64,000 bases of DNA. Origin: Auricularia sp. M13 (Eukaryota; Basidiomycota; Agaricomycetes; Auriculariales; Auriculariaceae). Below the pieces are notes generated by a model that saw nothing but the letters and a program-made list of their open reading frames with translations, was not told the DNA's origin and did not search any database. Below, piece by piece: positions 23,196 through 34,842 of the stretch. The stretch's first letter is position 1. Each line of letters starts with the position of its first letter. Where the stretch lies: positions 1,736,001 through 1,800,000 of the forward strand of contig CM073196.1 in the NCBI GenBank assembly GCA_037042915.1, written 5' to 3'. The translations under genes and the position numbers were made by a program.

Positions 23196-24440
23196 TCACT
23201 GATATGGGACGCCGGGCTGTCCCATCTCCTCTGGAGTCAGGCTCGAGCTCTCGATCATCACGCCAACACCGACTTTCGCCGCGTTCTACAATTGGAGCGG
23301 GTGCAATCCCGTCAGTACGACGGATGTGCGGACCGCGATGAAGAGCAACGCACCTTAAAGTGGTCGATTTCGCCTGCGAAGAGGAAGGCGAACGCCGGCG
23401 CGACGCGCTGCTCGAGCAGGGCGGACACCTTGCCGGTCGAGTCCAGCTGGGCGCGGAAGGTGGACATGCGGAGCTCGTATTTTGCGCCGAGCGTCGCGAC
23501 GGCGGTGCGTCGCGCGGCCTGCTGGGCGGCAATCACCTGCAGCTCGGCGGCGACTTCAAGCTTTTCGGAGAGCTTCTGCCAGTAGCTCGCCATGAGGATG
23601 CCCGCGGGCTGGAACTGCGCGGTGGCGATCCAGTCGCGCAGGTTGGATGTGTATTTGAACATGTACGAGATGTTCATCTCGTCTTGCATCGGCGTCGGAC
23701 GCTGGTACAACGTCTCCACGCCCAAAGCCAGATTCTTGGTGACGGACTGCAGGTAATTGCCCATGTATATGCCAGTAAGATCTGTCGGCGAAGGGTTGAC
23801 TGCACGTGCGTTGACGCTGTAGTCGCGGCCTTGGTAGTCATGCTCCAATTGAATCATGTTATGTCCGTCGCGAGACGAGAACTGAACAATGGAACAAAGA
23901 TGAGCAGCTGTTGTATACGGCTGATGATTGAAACTTACTTGTGCTTGAAGCTTGGTCACGTTCGTCATGCTGCCGCCCCATCCCTGGTTCAGGCGGGCGT
24001 TGACGTTGCCCTCATGATCGACGTTGCCTTGCATGTAAAGCTAGGGAGGGCCCAATGAGCTTTATGACCATGCGTCGTAGAGTCTATACCTACGCCACTG
24101 TTGTTCACGAACAGAGCACCAAAGTTGTACGAAGGCATGGCCTGTTGAGAGGCGAGGGCAAACGAGTGCGTGACCTGGAATGCAGGCTGGGCCGAGAGCA
24201 TCTTAGAGAGGTCTGCCCGCGCGCCATCGAAGATATAGTTGGTGAGGTGGGTGTCTGCGCGGGGCGTGAGGTTGGAACACGAAGGTAGGGTCGATTGTGC
24301 GCACTTTTAACCTCCTTCTGAAGGTTTTCGACCGTGCCTGGATTCGGCAGGTCAAGGGACGCGCGCCATTGGGACAGACGGCTGACAAGCGAGCCAAGCG
24401 CGGATTTTGAGGACGACGACGAGGACGACGCGGGCTCCAT
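23196..24440 (-). CDS. TOM40: TOM40, mitochondrial outer-membrane import channel
   Basis: Tom40 is the beta-barrel pore through which nearly all nuclear-encoded mitochondrial proteins enter. The start at 24440 gives MEPASSS with a Ser-rich lead, then LPNPGTVENLQKEVK. Next come FDGARADLSKMLSAQPAFQV and SYNFGALFVNN. Barrel strands follow: MQGNVDHEGNVNARLNQGWG, GHNMIQLEHDYQGRDYSVNA, LTGIYMGNYLQSVTKNLALG and GVETLYQRPTPMQDEMNISY. After an intron that follows EIDHFK, the last exon reads NAAKVGVGVMIESSSLTPEE and ends GVPYQ at 23196. Lengths and block order match the Porin_3 family member Tom40, not VDAC. It diverges from the KRE2-like gene with 159 bp between ATGs. Confidence 0.96.
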
Positions 24441-24599
24441 GGCTTGCGGCGAAAAAAGCAAAGAGCCGTTCCTGTACACGCGGCCGACTCCGACCTTCGC
24501 TCAGTCGCCCGCCACGCGCGACACGGGGACTGCGACCAAGCTGCGATTACGATACCCAGATTAGCTAGACAGCTGCAGCTCGGCCTGCTTGCTCGGTTC

Positions 24600-26290
24600 A
24601 TGCACGCTAGGACGCGCTATATTCTCGTCTTCATTGTATCCGTCGTATGTTACCGTCGCCGTACGCTCCCTCTGTGCGCAGCTCAATCCAGCCTGCAGTT
24701 CACCATTCATCTAATCCTTCTACGCTCCCACCAAGGATACAGCAATGCTGCCGCCACCCAGAAAGAACGGCTCGCTGGTGCATTGCACAAGCCACCCGCA
24801 GTCAACACGGCATCACCCAAGCATGAACTCTCGGACGCAGAACGAATAGCCGAGGCAGAACAGAATGCTACACGCGCTGCTTTTCTGAACCGCAAGGCAA
24901 ATGCGACCATCGTCATGCTTGCACGAGAGATCGACCTTGAAGGTGTCATTTCGACCATGAAGCAAGTGGAGGACCGCTTCAACCGTCAGTTCAAATACCC
25001 CTGGGTCTTTTTGAACGAGAAACCCTTCTCGGACCGTTTCAAAAAGTATAAACGTTTTTCTTCAAAGCTTTTTGAACGCTGAGCTCAGTTCTTGCAGCTG
25101 GACATCAGCAATGACGGATTCGCCAATCGAGTATGGGATTATTCCGCGTGATCATTGGAACCAACCTCCTTGGATCAACGAAACGCGCGCAGCGGAAACA
25201 CGCGAGCGCATGAAGAAGGAAAACATTCTGTATGGATGTACGTAGATGATTCCCCGTGCGCGGGAGAGGCTGAAGCTTTACCGTCATCGAAGGGAGCATA
25301 TCGTGTGTTAAAGCAACATGCACATGCTCGAGTGGCTAATTTACCACCAGCTATCGCAATATGTGTCGATATAACTCTGGAGTATGTGCCAACCAGTAGT
25401 TGTCAAAGTGGGAGAACCTGCTGAACGCTGCATAGTTCTTCTTCCGCCATCCTCTCCTGCAGAAATATCGCTATTACTGGCGCGTAGAGTATGTGAATCC
25501 CTATTTCTTCATCCGCCTTGCTCAGTCATTCGCAGGCCAGGAGTTAAATTCTACTGCGACCTACACTTTGACCCATTCTTGTTCATGCAAGATCATAACA
25601 AAGTATATGGTGAGTACAGCTACATAGGGTTGAACCAACATCTTCAACATGCGCCGACTAGGTTTCACGGTGGCGCTGTTCGAGTACGAAGGGACAGTCC
25701 CAACGCTTTGGGAATCCGTGCGCCGCTTCATGAAGAAGTATCCCCAATACATCCACAAGAACAATGCGCTGAGATTTATCTCAAATGACCGTGGTCGAAC
25801 GTACAACCTGTGTCACTGTGCGTTGAGACAGTTGCATCTCCCTTCGCGCGCAGGTGTTGACTACTCCCATGCCAGTCTGGAGCAATTTCGAAATTGCCGA
25901 TATGGACTTTTGGCGGAGCGAAGCTTACCTCAAGTTCTTTTCGCACATCGACCGAAACGGAGGTTTCTACTACGAGGTATCTCTATCACGTTCGGCGCTG
26001 TATTGTACTCAATTCGGTTTGTAGCGATGGGGCGACGCGCCAATACACAGTATAGGTGTAGCACTTCTAGCCGACAAGAATCAGATCCATTTCTTCGACG
26101 AGATCGGATACAGGCACGAGCCGTTCGAACATTGCCCCAGCGGCGAAGCACACGCACGGGGCAAATGCTGGTGCAATGCGGATGAGACGTTCGGTGGGAG
26201 CCCCTCTAATTCTGTTTCGCGGGCCACGCCTGACGGTTTGCAGATGCCATGTGGTACTCATGCATGCAGGAATTTGAAAGCGTATACTGA
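24600..26290 (+). CDS. KRE2/MNT1-type alpha-1,2-mannosyltransferase (GT15)
   Basis: GT15 enzymes are Golgi type II membrane proteins that add alpha-1,2-mannose to O- and N-glycans using GDP-mannose. The protein begins MHARTRYILVFIVSV and, after an intron, FTIHLILL, which together form a signal anchor. A stem region follows, then the catalytic domain: NATIVMLAREIDLEGVISTM, FNRQFKYPWVFLNEKPFSD, GIIPRDHWNQPPWINE, YRNMCRYNSG, HPLLQKYRYYWRVE, CDLHFDPFLFMQDHNKVYG, FTVALFEYEGTVPTLWESVR, FWSNFEIADMDFWRSEAY (contains the metal/nucleophile region) and GGFYYERWGDAPIHSIGVAL. A final intron joins DETF to DAMWYSCMQEFESVY, the usual Cys-containing end, fixing the stop at 26290. Its 3' end faces PIK1, 78 bp away. 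Confidence 0.92.
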
Positions 26291-26368
26291 ACTCCGTGGT
26301 GTCTCGCCGCCCGAATGCCTCGGGCATATCGATGCAATGAAGAAAGCGCGACCATGCAATATTATAAT

Positions 26369-29300
26369 CTATAAAATAGACTGCGAGTAGTATTGGTAGG
26401 AGTCGTACAGCCGTGTCCATGCAGAGCCGAGCGACGACATGATGAGGCGTTCGACGTAATCCGAGATGGTCATGTTATTCTTGAGGATCGGCTGGAATCG
26501 ATCGCGCATGTGCTGCGCGGTCTGCTCGCCATACGGCGCAAAGCAAGGGAGCGCAGAATCTGCAGCAACGAGAATTGTAAGCACAGGCACTCAGAGGATA
26601 ACGTCCGGCGGCGTACCTTTCTGCATCAGTTCCACGATCGCTATGGATTCCAGCATTTGAGTGCATTATCAATGAATAAGAGTTAGGTACTCACATACAA
26701 TTCGGTCGCAATGCCTGCGTGCGACCTCAAAGCCCTCGTGAAAAAGTCTCTTGAATTCATTGAAATGCGGGCTGTCCATGCCCCCAAGTACCTCCAGGTA
26801 TTCTGCAGTGAATTTGAATGGCGCAGCTTCCACGCCGACGTTCCCAGGAGAGTTTCCCAGCATGAATCCGAAATCAATGTGGGCGACATGCCCTTCAGTG
26901 TCGATGAGAATGTTGCCGTTGTGTCTATCTCGTAATTGCAGGAAATATGTGACCAGGGAATAGCCTGTTATGATCAGTTAGTTGTTTATCGAACGGTTAT
27001 GATGACAGCTCACCAGCAAGTGACTTTGCAAAATTCCGTTGGGCGCGAGCATACTTGGCTGACGACGGGTCGCCATAGGACTGAAAGCAAATTAGCATCC
27101 TTTCCCAGAAGACGCACTGGTACCTACATTCTTAAAATGGTCTACGAGTGTCACATAGCCGAGGTTCCCGTCTCCTAGACGGCGTGCATATTCGGCCTTC
27201 TTTATGGAGTGGACGGATACAGCGTCGGTAATCGTCTCGACCTGCAAGGTGTCAACTTGGAAGAAGAAATGGACTATCCTTCCTACCAGTCCTGATGATC
27301 CGCCTGTAATTAATATTCTATTTGCTTATCAGTTATGGTGCTCAGAAGACGCAGATCTTCCAGTCACGAACTTGAACGGTCGAAGCCAACATAGGCATTT
27401 CTCTTCCTTCCAGATATTGTCTATCTCCTGCATTTTTCTTAGTGAGGTAGCAAGGGTGTACGGGGCGGCAAACCTGTATAAGAAGAAGTGCAAGTTGCTC
27501 TTGCCGCAGGTCCGCTCCAGTCTTAACGATGACGGAAATCACATCCCAATTCAATAAATGGCCATAGGGTGAATTGGCACGTATGCGCGCTTTCTTGCCC
27601 GCCCAACTCTCTCGAAAGACGGTGGCTATAACGGCTAAGCGTCTGGAATTTGCATGTCGGTTTATGCGCACCAGAAGGGTCCAATTTATTCAATTCTCGC
27701 CGGATGATCCCCTCGTCCTCCGCTTTGGCCAGAGAATCGCCGACACCGCTCGTGACGGTTTCTCCGCCCTTCATACGTTCCATTCGCTCTTCCTCGAGGG
27801 TCATCATCTCCTGCATTATTCGGTTCCTGATAGCCTCTGCCTCTGCGCGCTGGATTGGCCCGCGAGACGTAGCTCCCTCGACAGATCCTCTGATCCATCC
27901 TGTTCCGGGAAGCCAGGACAACGCGCCGCCGCCAGAAGGATCGGGAGACTCAGACCCAATGACTGGAGTGGCATTGGCTGGTGTTGCTACAGGATGGGCA
28001 GCGAGAGTTGCGTTGAGCTGGGCGAGCATCACAGCGGCAGTACGCATGCGCTCTGAATAATCCTCGAGCGATAGCGGAGCGCGAACACCACTCGTGGGCG
28101 TGGAACTGACAGGAAGTTCGACGTTGCTAGTTGACGGAGGGGACGACACAACACGCGAGTGCTGCTTCCATTGCGATGATCGCGGAGTCGGAGATGTACC
28201 AAACGAGAATGAATACGCATGTCCAGTATTGGGCTGAGGCGAGGGCGGGAAGACGGCGACCGCGACCAAGCCGCTATGTCGAGATCCTTGTTCTTTGGAG
28301 GGGCAGGTAGAACCAACGAATCAGTCAGATCAAGAGGCTCATCGCGAATGGACAGCCCAGGGCCGTATAGTTGTTCGACAAGGTCAACTTCTTCCTCATC
28401 GTCGGAAGGTGGTGTAACATCACCATTGGCCAGTGCAGGCGACGGCTCTTCGGAAAGAGTGGTTTCTGGTGTCAAGACGGACCGTGCAGCGGAATTGACC
28501 ATGGCATCATTGGTCCAGCCAGTGACTTCCAAGGTGGGCTTCTTGCTGTGTTGGAAATCTTTGGAGTCCTTGACGATGACGCGCTTCAACGTCTCTTTAT
28601 TCTCCCGACGCGTTGGGTCGAAAGATAAATCATCTGCGAGCACCTGCGACCAGCTTTAGTCAAGCACCACCACAGGAGCATAAGAAAGTTCAAGACCTCA
28701 ACTAGCAAAACATATGGCGCCCGTTCCGCGGAATTGAGGACTACGCTCTCCCCTGGAGGAATGCGAACCACGCGATGGTGCGGCGCGGTATTTTTCGAAG
28801 CAGGGTCGACCTCATCCGTCGATGAACACCACAACGGCAGGCAGACCTAGCACAAGATATAAAGATGGGTGTTACCAATGACAGGCCCACACACCTCAGC
28901 CGGTAGTTGGTGATTCAAGCTCGTGAGCTCCGCGCGCAAAGCGCTGACGCGTGCAGGCTTTGGTATGACCAAAAGGCGGTTTGCGATGGACTCGAGTGCA
29001 AGGATAAAATCGACTTCTGAGCGACAATAGTGGCCACGAAGAAGGCTGCGTAGGAGTTTGTCGGGCATGGAAGGGCCAGCGGCACTTGGAGTTTGGATAT
29101 GGATGGAAGGAGTCGACATGTAGGGCGATGTTAAACCATGTGTTGGGGATGGCGGCTGCATATCCTGCTGTCCAAGCGGATCTTCGGCAAGAGGGCGTAG
29201 ATGAAGAGCCAGTGAAGGTGTCGTTAAAGAGGCAGCGAGTGTAGCACGTCGCCTCAGAGAGCCCCGAGGGCTGATATTTCCGTCGCCACCAAGCACGTCT

Positions 29301-30175
29301 GACAGCTTAGGAGCACGATTACGAGGGAAATAACCTCCGTTCTCCAGTTCCTCCGGTTCCTCCACGACACCGGGAATGGAGACAGCAATATTTGCAGTGT
29401 CATCGTCCACATCGCGTTCCTCGCCAGCCTCGAAGCTACGAAGAGGTTCAGACCCGTCATCATATCGACCTTGCTCGACCGCAATGTTTCCGACAATTTG
29501 GGAGAGCCCGGGGAGCCCGGGTGCTGCAGCAATCATCCCTATTCCCACTGCGCTGCCAATGGTTCAGACTGCGAGCGCAAACTGCATGACGATGCCCACA
29601 TAGATTCTGCATTCGGCCTGATCTTGCGCAGACCGAACACCGAGGCAGTTTGGGCGGATACGCTGACACTAGAGTAAGGTGTGGGCGCAGCTTGCGAGAC
29701 GTCGGCGAAGATGAGCTCGTGTATACGGTGCAAGACGCGTTGAATCCGTTGGAATGAACGCGGATTCTTGGTTAATCGCTCGTCGCGCAGGTATGATTGC
29801 ATCAACCAGAGCGTCTGAACAGGGTTGAGAGACGTTGCAAACTGAATACGCGTCAACACGCACCATGAGCGCAATGTGGGTGTGCTTCGTCGCGTATTCC
29901 GTAACGAAACTCTCCAGCGCAGCCGATTTAGACGGTCGTGTGACCAGCAAATGACTTCAATGGCGTTAAATACGCCAATGATGGGGCGGCGACGCGCACC
30001 AAATCATCTGCCATGGCAGCTCGCGCGGGTCGACTTCCTTCAGCCTGCGCACAAGGTACCAAGTCACACCGATATTATCCGAGTACGTCGATAAATACGA
30101 TATAGCGAGATTCACCGAGAAGTATTGCGAAAGTAGCAACCGGAGAAGGAGGCCATGCGATGAGTGCAGTGACAT
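26369..30175 (-). CDS. PIK1: Phosphatidylinositol 4-kinase PIK1 (PI4K beta type)
   Basis: Pik1 makes PtdIns4P at the Golgi and is needed for secretion. The start at 30175 opens the lipid-kinase-unique helical region (AISYLSTYSDNIGVTWYLV). A long disordered middle follows, with acidic and Ser/Pro-rich stretches (about 28.0-29.5 kb). The kinase domain is cut into small exons: APYVLLVEVLNF, RIRANSPYGHLLNWDVISVI, VKTGADLRQEQLA, DRHNGNILIDTEGHV (catalytic DRHxxN), IDFGFMLGNSPGNVGVEAAP, FKFTAEYLEVLGGMDSPHF and LFHEGFEVARRHCDRI. The C-terminus is SLGSAWTRLYDSYQYYSQSI. These motifs separate it from STT4 and from PI3-kinases. The protein is about 1,050 residues and is split by more than ten introns whose exact edges I have not all fixed. 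Confidence 0.92.
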
Positions 30176-30883
30176 TGACTACAGTGGTGAGACGGCGACG
30201 GCTGACTCCGTTTCTTGTTCCACCACCTCCGACACGGGATTTCTATCGCTCTTCATTGGGCATTCAGTTTGCGTGCGAGGGCCACTGTTGATCGGGCCTC
30301 TGGCTCCTACCACCAGCAGGCAGTCTCGTACCTTATCATTCATTACCCTTTGTTCGCTCCGGTCCAAGCAATCTGCAGCATTCGACTTGCGCGACTGCTG
30401 GACCGTACGACGGCCACGCAAGCTGTCAGCCTCATCGTTTGATTCGTCTCTGTTCGTGGGCATTCCCGGTCATTGTCTGCTCCTCTACGATGCTCTCGTT
30501 ATTCTGCGGCCACTGAGGCCCAATGATTCTCCCTGTAGAAGTCACAACTGACGCTTTATCCCGCATTTCGCACGTAAACGTGAAGATTTGTCTTATCAAA
30601 TGCAGGTTACACATTTGCCATGCGACCCATGCCTGTATTATGCACCATCGAAAGATTCCAGAGACTGAACGTTGTACAGTCGATTGCACTTTGGGCCCTC
30701 TCATGTATACAGTAATTTATTGCTAATATGGACCAGCTTGAACACTCATGTTTTACTCGCTGCGATGAAGAGGTCCTGCGGACAAGAATGCCCGTAACGC
30801 CGGCATAGCCAGCACAGCGACAGCGCCACATGTGAATACTTTGTTTTCTTCTTTTTCCGGCCTTCCTCTTGACTACATTAGAG
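30176..30883. other. Divergent spacer upstream of PIK1 and a surface-protein gene
   Basis: About 700 bp. A minus-strand open frame at 30179-30463 lies directly in the PIK1 leader and shows no recognisable domain. I see no convincing gene. Promoters for both flanking genes must lie here. Confidence 0.45.
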
Positions 30884-32093
30884 ATGGTGCTTCGACGACG
30901 TGCGTGCCGTCCTATGTGCAAGCTTGCTGCTGCTGACACTATTGACGAACAGATTTAGTACTCGCGGCTGCGCTGGCGCTTGTCCGCGCCGCAACGATCA
31001 CTGTGCCCTATGATGACCCTGCTATCGAGTTCTCCGGCTCTGGCTGGGGTCCCGATATCTTCGAGATTCGTCCTGGTATCGATCCAGACAATGGCGGCGG
31101 CGCTCTTGACTCGACGTGTAAACTTGGCGATAATTCGACCACGACGCCTGCTTTTGGCAACAATTTCCATTTCTCGTTCAAAGGTACAGCTCGTCAATCG
31201 CATCCTTTCCCGTTCTCTATCAACCATGCATCGCGGTGTAGTTGCCTGAGTCCTCGAACACTACTAACCAGTGCTGCAGGTGCCTCCGTCTCGCTTGTTC
31301 TGGAAACGCGCGCCGACCACGGGCAATATTCCATTGACCTTGACGGTATCACCGTCGCGAACAAATCGGGGTATTCTGAGGCGCCCCATTGTGGCGTCAT
31401 GTGGACCTCCGACACTCTGGATGGACGGAAGACGCACGACCTCGTCGTCACTTTCGTTGCGCGGGACGAACGGTCTCCCTGGCCTAATAATTACCTGCAA
31501 CTGTTCAAGATCTTGTAGGGGCTGATTTACCCTGTCGTTATCGTCTGACAGCTTCTAGGTATGACGATGGACCGGGAAGGCCTGCGTCAACATCAACTAC
31601 AAGCACTGGAGCAAACCAACAAACAGATCCTCCGGACACTAAACCTGGTAGTTCAACCCCTGTTGGTGCTATTGTTGGCGGCGTAGTTGGAGGGCTTGCG
31701 GTCATTGCTTTGATCGCAGTTGTCTTCCTCTTCATGAAGCGGCGGAGGCGTGCGTCGAAACGAGACTCGGGCGCTTACCCCGCGTTCGTGGAGGGCAATG
31801 CGTTGACGACACCAACTCCATACGATCCAAGCCAGTTCCCGAGACCGGAGCCCACGCCGGCCCAGCGCGCTCGCAGCGAAAAGGAATCTCTCGCAGCACC
31901 GGCAGTATGTTCGCAGTGTCGCAGACAGCACTCGCTTACAGTAGACCGCTTACAGGTCCCAGCGGGCTCCTCATCGTCAGGCTCGGGCCATGCACAGACA
32001 GCTAGCCAGAGTGGAGCTCTGTCGCAACCCGACGTTGAACGCATTGCACAGCGTCTTGCAACACTCGTCCAACCACCCAGGTATGAGGCATGA
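30884..32093 (+). CDS. Secreted-type single-pass surface protein, Agaricomycete family
   Basis: I recognise the architecture but no function. A signal peptide (MVLRRLLAAALALVRA, joined across intron 1 ending GATTTAG) is followed by a beta-rich ectodomain of about 150 residues, beginning ATITVPYDDPAIEFSGSGW. Later it has ASVSLVLETRADHGQYSIDL and KTHDLVVTFVARD. After a Thr/Ser-rich linker comes one membrane span, GAIVGGVVGGLAVIALIA, and a basic stop-transfer KRRRRASKR. The cytosolic tail of about 110 residues has Pro/Ser-rich sequence, a CSQC pair, and ends VQPPRYEA. Many mushroom genomes encode such lectin-like ectodomain/TM/tail proteins. A cell-surface sensing or adhesion role is only a guess. 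Confidence 0.82.
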
Positions 32094-32206
32094 TCATCTG
32101 ACGGTCCTATTTATCTTTCGCGGCCTCTGGAGTTCAACCTGCAACTGTATTCTGCATTGTATTTTCACTGTTTTAATGAGCGAACAAGGACATAGTGTGG
32201 CCCCTG

Positions 32207-33312
32207 TCAATACGCTCTTTGAGATAGTTCTGGGTTGTCTGGCAACCACGTTCCGTTCAGCCGCGGGACAGAGTCCCCAGGTTCTAAGACACATGGCGTC
32301 CCATCGATGAAGAGCCCTCCACGCCTCTCACAGTCGCTGAGAGGGAGACCAACCTCGTCGCAGAGCGCAGCGAAGTAATCGGGCACCGGTGCGGTCACAC
32401 CCAGACGCAGTCGGCGACCTGAGCGTTCATGCCTGTCGATTGCCAAATGTGAGGCATGCAGGAACAGTTTCCCGCAGAAACGAGATGACAGCGACGGAGA
32501 CTTGAAATTTTGGCCATACAAGTGGTCTCCGAGAACCGGTGCTGTTCAACGGGTGTCGGGGGACATAACGCTACGCAAGGGGGATAACGCACTCCCCAGC
32601 TCAGCTAGCTGTACACGAAGTTGATGCTTGAATCCAGTGAGCAGCTTGAGACGAACAAGTGACAAGTCTGGAAGAACTGCCTGCGTGCGAAGAGTAGTCC
32701 AGCAGAACTATCTGAACCCAGTGTGACATCGCTCACAGACGTAGCAACAAGATCCCAGTTCGAAAGAGCAGTGCCGGCATCTTCACCAGGTCGCACCACA
32801 GATACACGCCCGTCTGAGATAACCAAGTTGGACCTCAGATGACCACCTCGAGCGGAGGATGCCAGTCGCCCTTGAACTATTGCCAAGTATAATTTATCCA
32901 CTTTTCGACGAGCAAATTGTCGGGATAACTCCTGTGCCATCCGGAGGTTCTGGTCACCGTCCGTCAACGGTTGAAAGAATGGACGATAGCGTCGCGTCAA
33001 ACCTTTGCGAGTACAAACGCGCCGGTTGTGTTCTTGTCTAAGCGATGGACGGTCTTCAGGCGGTCGGATACGCGGGCATGGGCAGATAGATCTACCCGCT
33101 GGCGTCAGACACGGTCTACATGATGGAGCATTGCACACACCATCTATCCAGTCGCTCGCCTGAAGATTATTGAGACGCGCATTCTTGACACGACTCCGAA
33201 CGCCTTGGCTCTCCATCCCAGCCTGCTTGTTTACGACGAGAAGACCACGGTCCTCGAATAATATTTGGACTGCACGCCGAGCGGACGGCCCTGGGAGCGC
33301 ACGCAAAGGCAT
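32207..33312 (-). CDS. RluA-family RNA pseudouridine synthase
   Basis: RluA-type enzymes isomerise uridine to pseudouridine in rRNA or tRNA, and some fungal members act in mitochondria. The start MPLRALPGPSARRAVQILFE leads into the family opening LFEDRGLLVVNKQAGMESQG. After an intron comes the catalytic signature DRLKTVHRLDKNTTGAFVLA, with the invariant Asp in HRLDK. Then come MAQELSRQFARRKVDKLYLA, and in the last exons LKLLTGFKHQLRVQLA and LHASHLAIDRHERSG. The C-terminal extension has VPDYFAALCDEVGLPLSDCE. The Arg-rich start is compatible with a mitochondrial presequence. Target RNA cannot be told from sequence. The start codon lies only 48 bp from the divergent GT21 ATG. An open frame extends upstream of 33312, so a longer N-terminus is possible. 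Confidence 0.85.
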
Positions 33313-33360
33313 GCGACAACGTCGGAGTCCACACGATGGCACGCGTCGGAGGAATAGCCG

Positions 33361-34815
33361 ATGATCTCGCGTCGAGATGTGCTTCTTCTCATGCTTGCTG
33401 CACTTGGCCTCGTTTGGTATGCAAGCCTGTGGTTGATATCTCTGACTGGCTGGCTTGCTGCGTATGTGAAACAAGTTTATGCCGCCCGCTAGCACTCACG
33501 TCTCGTCCTGTGCAGACGACGACGCTACCGGCTGCGTCCACGATCGCCAACGGCCTCCAGCTCGCCTGACAGCGTCCCGGGCGTTTCCATATTACGACCA
33601 CTCAAAGGACTGGATGCCAACCTTTATGAAAACTTAGAGTCAACGTTCACGCAAGAATACCCAAAATATGAGATCCTTATGTGCGTGGCGGACGCGCAAG
33701 ACCCAGCGTTGCGTGTCGCCCGCGATTTAATTGCAAAGTATCCGCGCGTCAACGCGCGTGTAGTCGTAGGTGTGCTTCAGGCCGTATGTGCGATGCGACC
33801 AGGGCTGACGAACTCGATCAGGAGAAGAAGTCGTTGGGGTTAATCCCAAAGTGAACAATCTCATGCCAGCTTACCGTCAAGCCGCTCATGATATACTCTG
33901 GGTCATCGACTCCAATGTGACTGTCGAGCCTGGCACGCTGGGCCGCGCAGTGGACGCGCTCAACACCCCGACTTCTCCTCGCCAACTCAAGCGAGTTGGA
34001 CTAGTGCACCACGTCCCATTCGCCATGGCTTCAGCACGGTCTACATTGGGCACATGGGTGGAAATGGCCTTCCTTAACACGAACCACGCGCGAATGTACG
34101 TCGCACTCAACACGCTCGCCATTGATTCTTGCGTCATGGGCAAGTCGAACATGTACCGCCGCTCCGACCTTGACCAGACAGTTGGCGGTCTCAAACACCC
34201 ACCGCCCGCAGGCTATGCGTCACCGCGCGGTCTAGCAGCGTTTGGGAAATACCTGGCGGAAGACAACATGATAGGCGAGGCGCTCTGGCATGAGCTCAAC
34301 ACTCGACACGATCTCTCGTGCGATGTCGCCTACAATACCATTGGCAACATGAGCTTCTCCGACTACTGCTGGCGGCGGATTCGATGGATCCGCGTTCGAA
34401 AGAAGATGGTCGTAGCAGCGACGCTGGTCGAACCTTTCACGGAGAGCATCGTCTTGGGCGCGATTGTTGCTACGGCGCTCAAGTCACTGCTAGGCGTCCC
34501 TGGTGGATCACCGGCCCCTTGCATTTAATTGCATGGCTGTCTGTCGACCTCGACGTGTTTCATTCGCTTGCAGGACATCCTGTCTGGGAGGGAGATTGGG
34601 CGCACTTCTTGCTTGCTTGGGCCATCCGCGAGGTGATGGCGCTCCCCATCTGGTTCGTGGCCATGGTCGGAAACACGGTCATGTGGCGAGGTCGTCAGTA
34701 CGAGATATTAGCGAACGGCGGAGTACGCCTGGTCGAAGCCAAACCAGGTGGTGGGCTCCTTGCTTGGATCTTTGGTCGCAGGGACCACTACCAGCCTTTG
34801 CAAAGCGACGGCTAA
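33361..34815 (+). CDS. Ceramide glucosyltransferase (GT21), one frame break
   Basis: This Golgi/ER membrane enzyme transfers glucose from UDP-glucose to ceramide, the key step to fungal glucosylceramide. It has an N-terminal anchor (MISRRDVLLLMLAALGLVWY), then SILRPLKGLDANLYENLES and the D-rich motif CVADAQDPALRVA. VNPKVNNLMPAYRQA, WVIDSNVTVEP (second Asp motif), YLAEDNMIGEALW (third Asp, catalytic base) and WRRIRWIRVRK follow; the last matches (Q/R)xxRW. Then comes ATLVEPFTESIVLGAI, and C-terminal membrane spans run through LHLIAWLSVDLDVFHSLAGH. The frame breaks at CCC 34498-34500: one added C would read LLGVPWWITGPLHL without a gap. I treat it as a sequence error. The gene converges on the M1 aminopeptidase with a 27-bp gap. 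Confidence 0.92.
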
Positions 34816-34842
34816 CTGGTGTATATACATGCTGCCGAGGGC

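Noticed and set aside
34490-34505. Programmed ribosomal frameshift in the GT21 gene
   Set aside because: No slippery heptamer or downstream structure is apparent, and similar breaks occur in unrelated genes, so sequence error is simpler.
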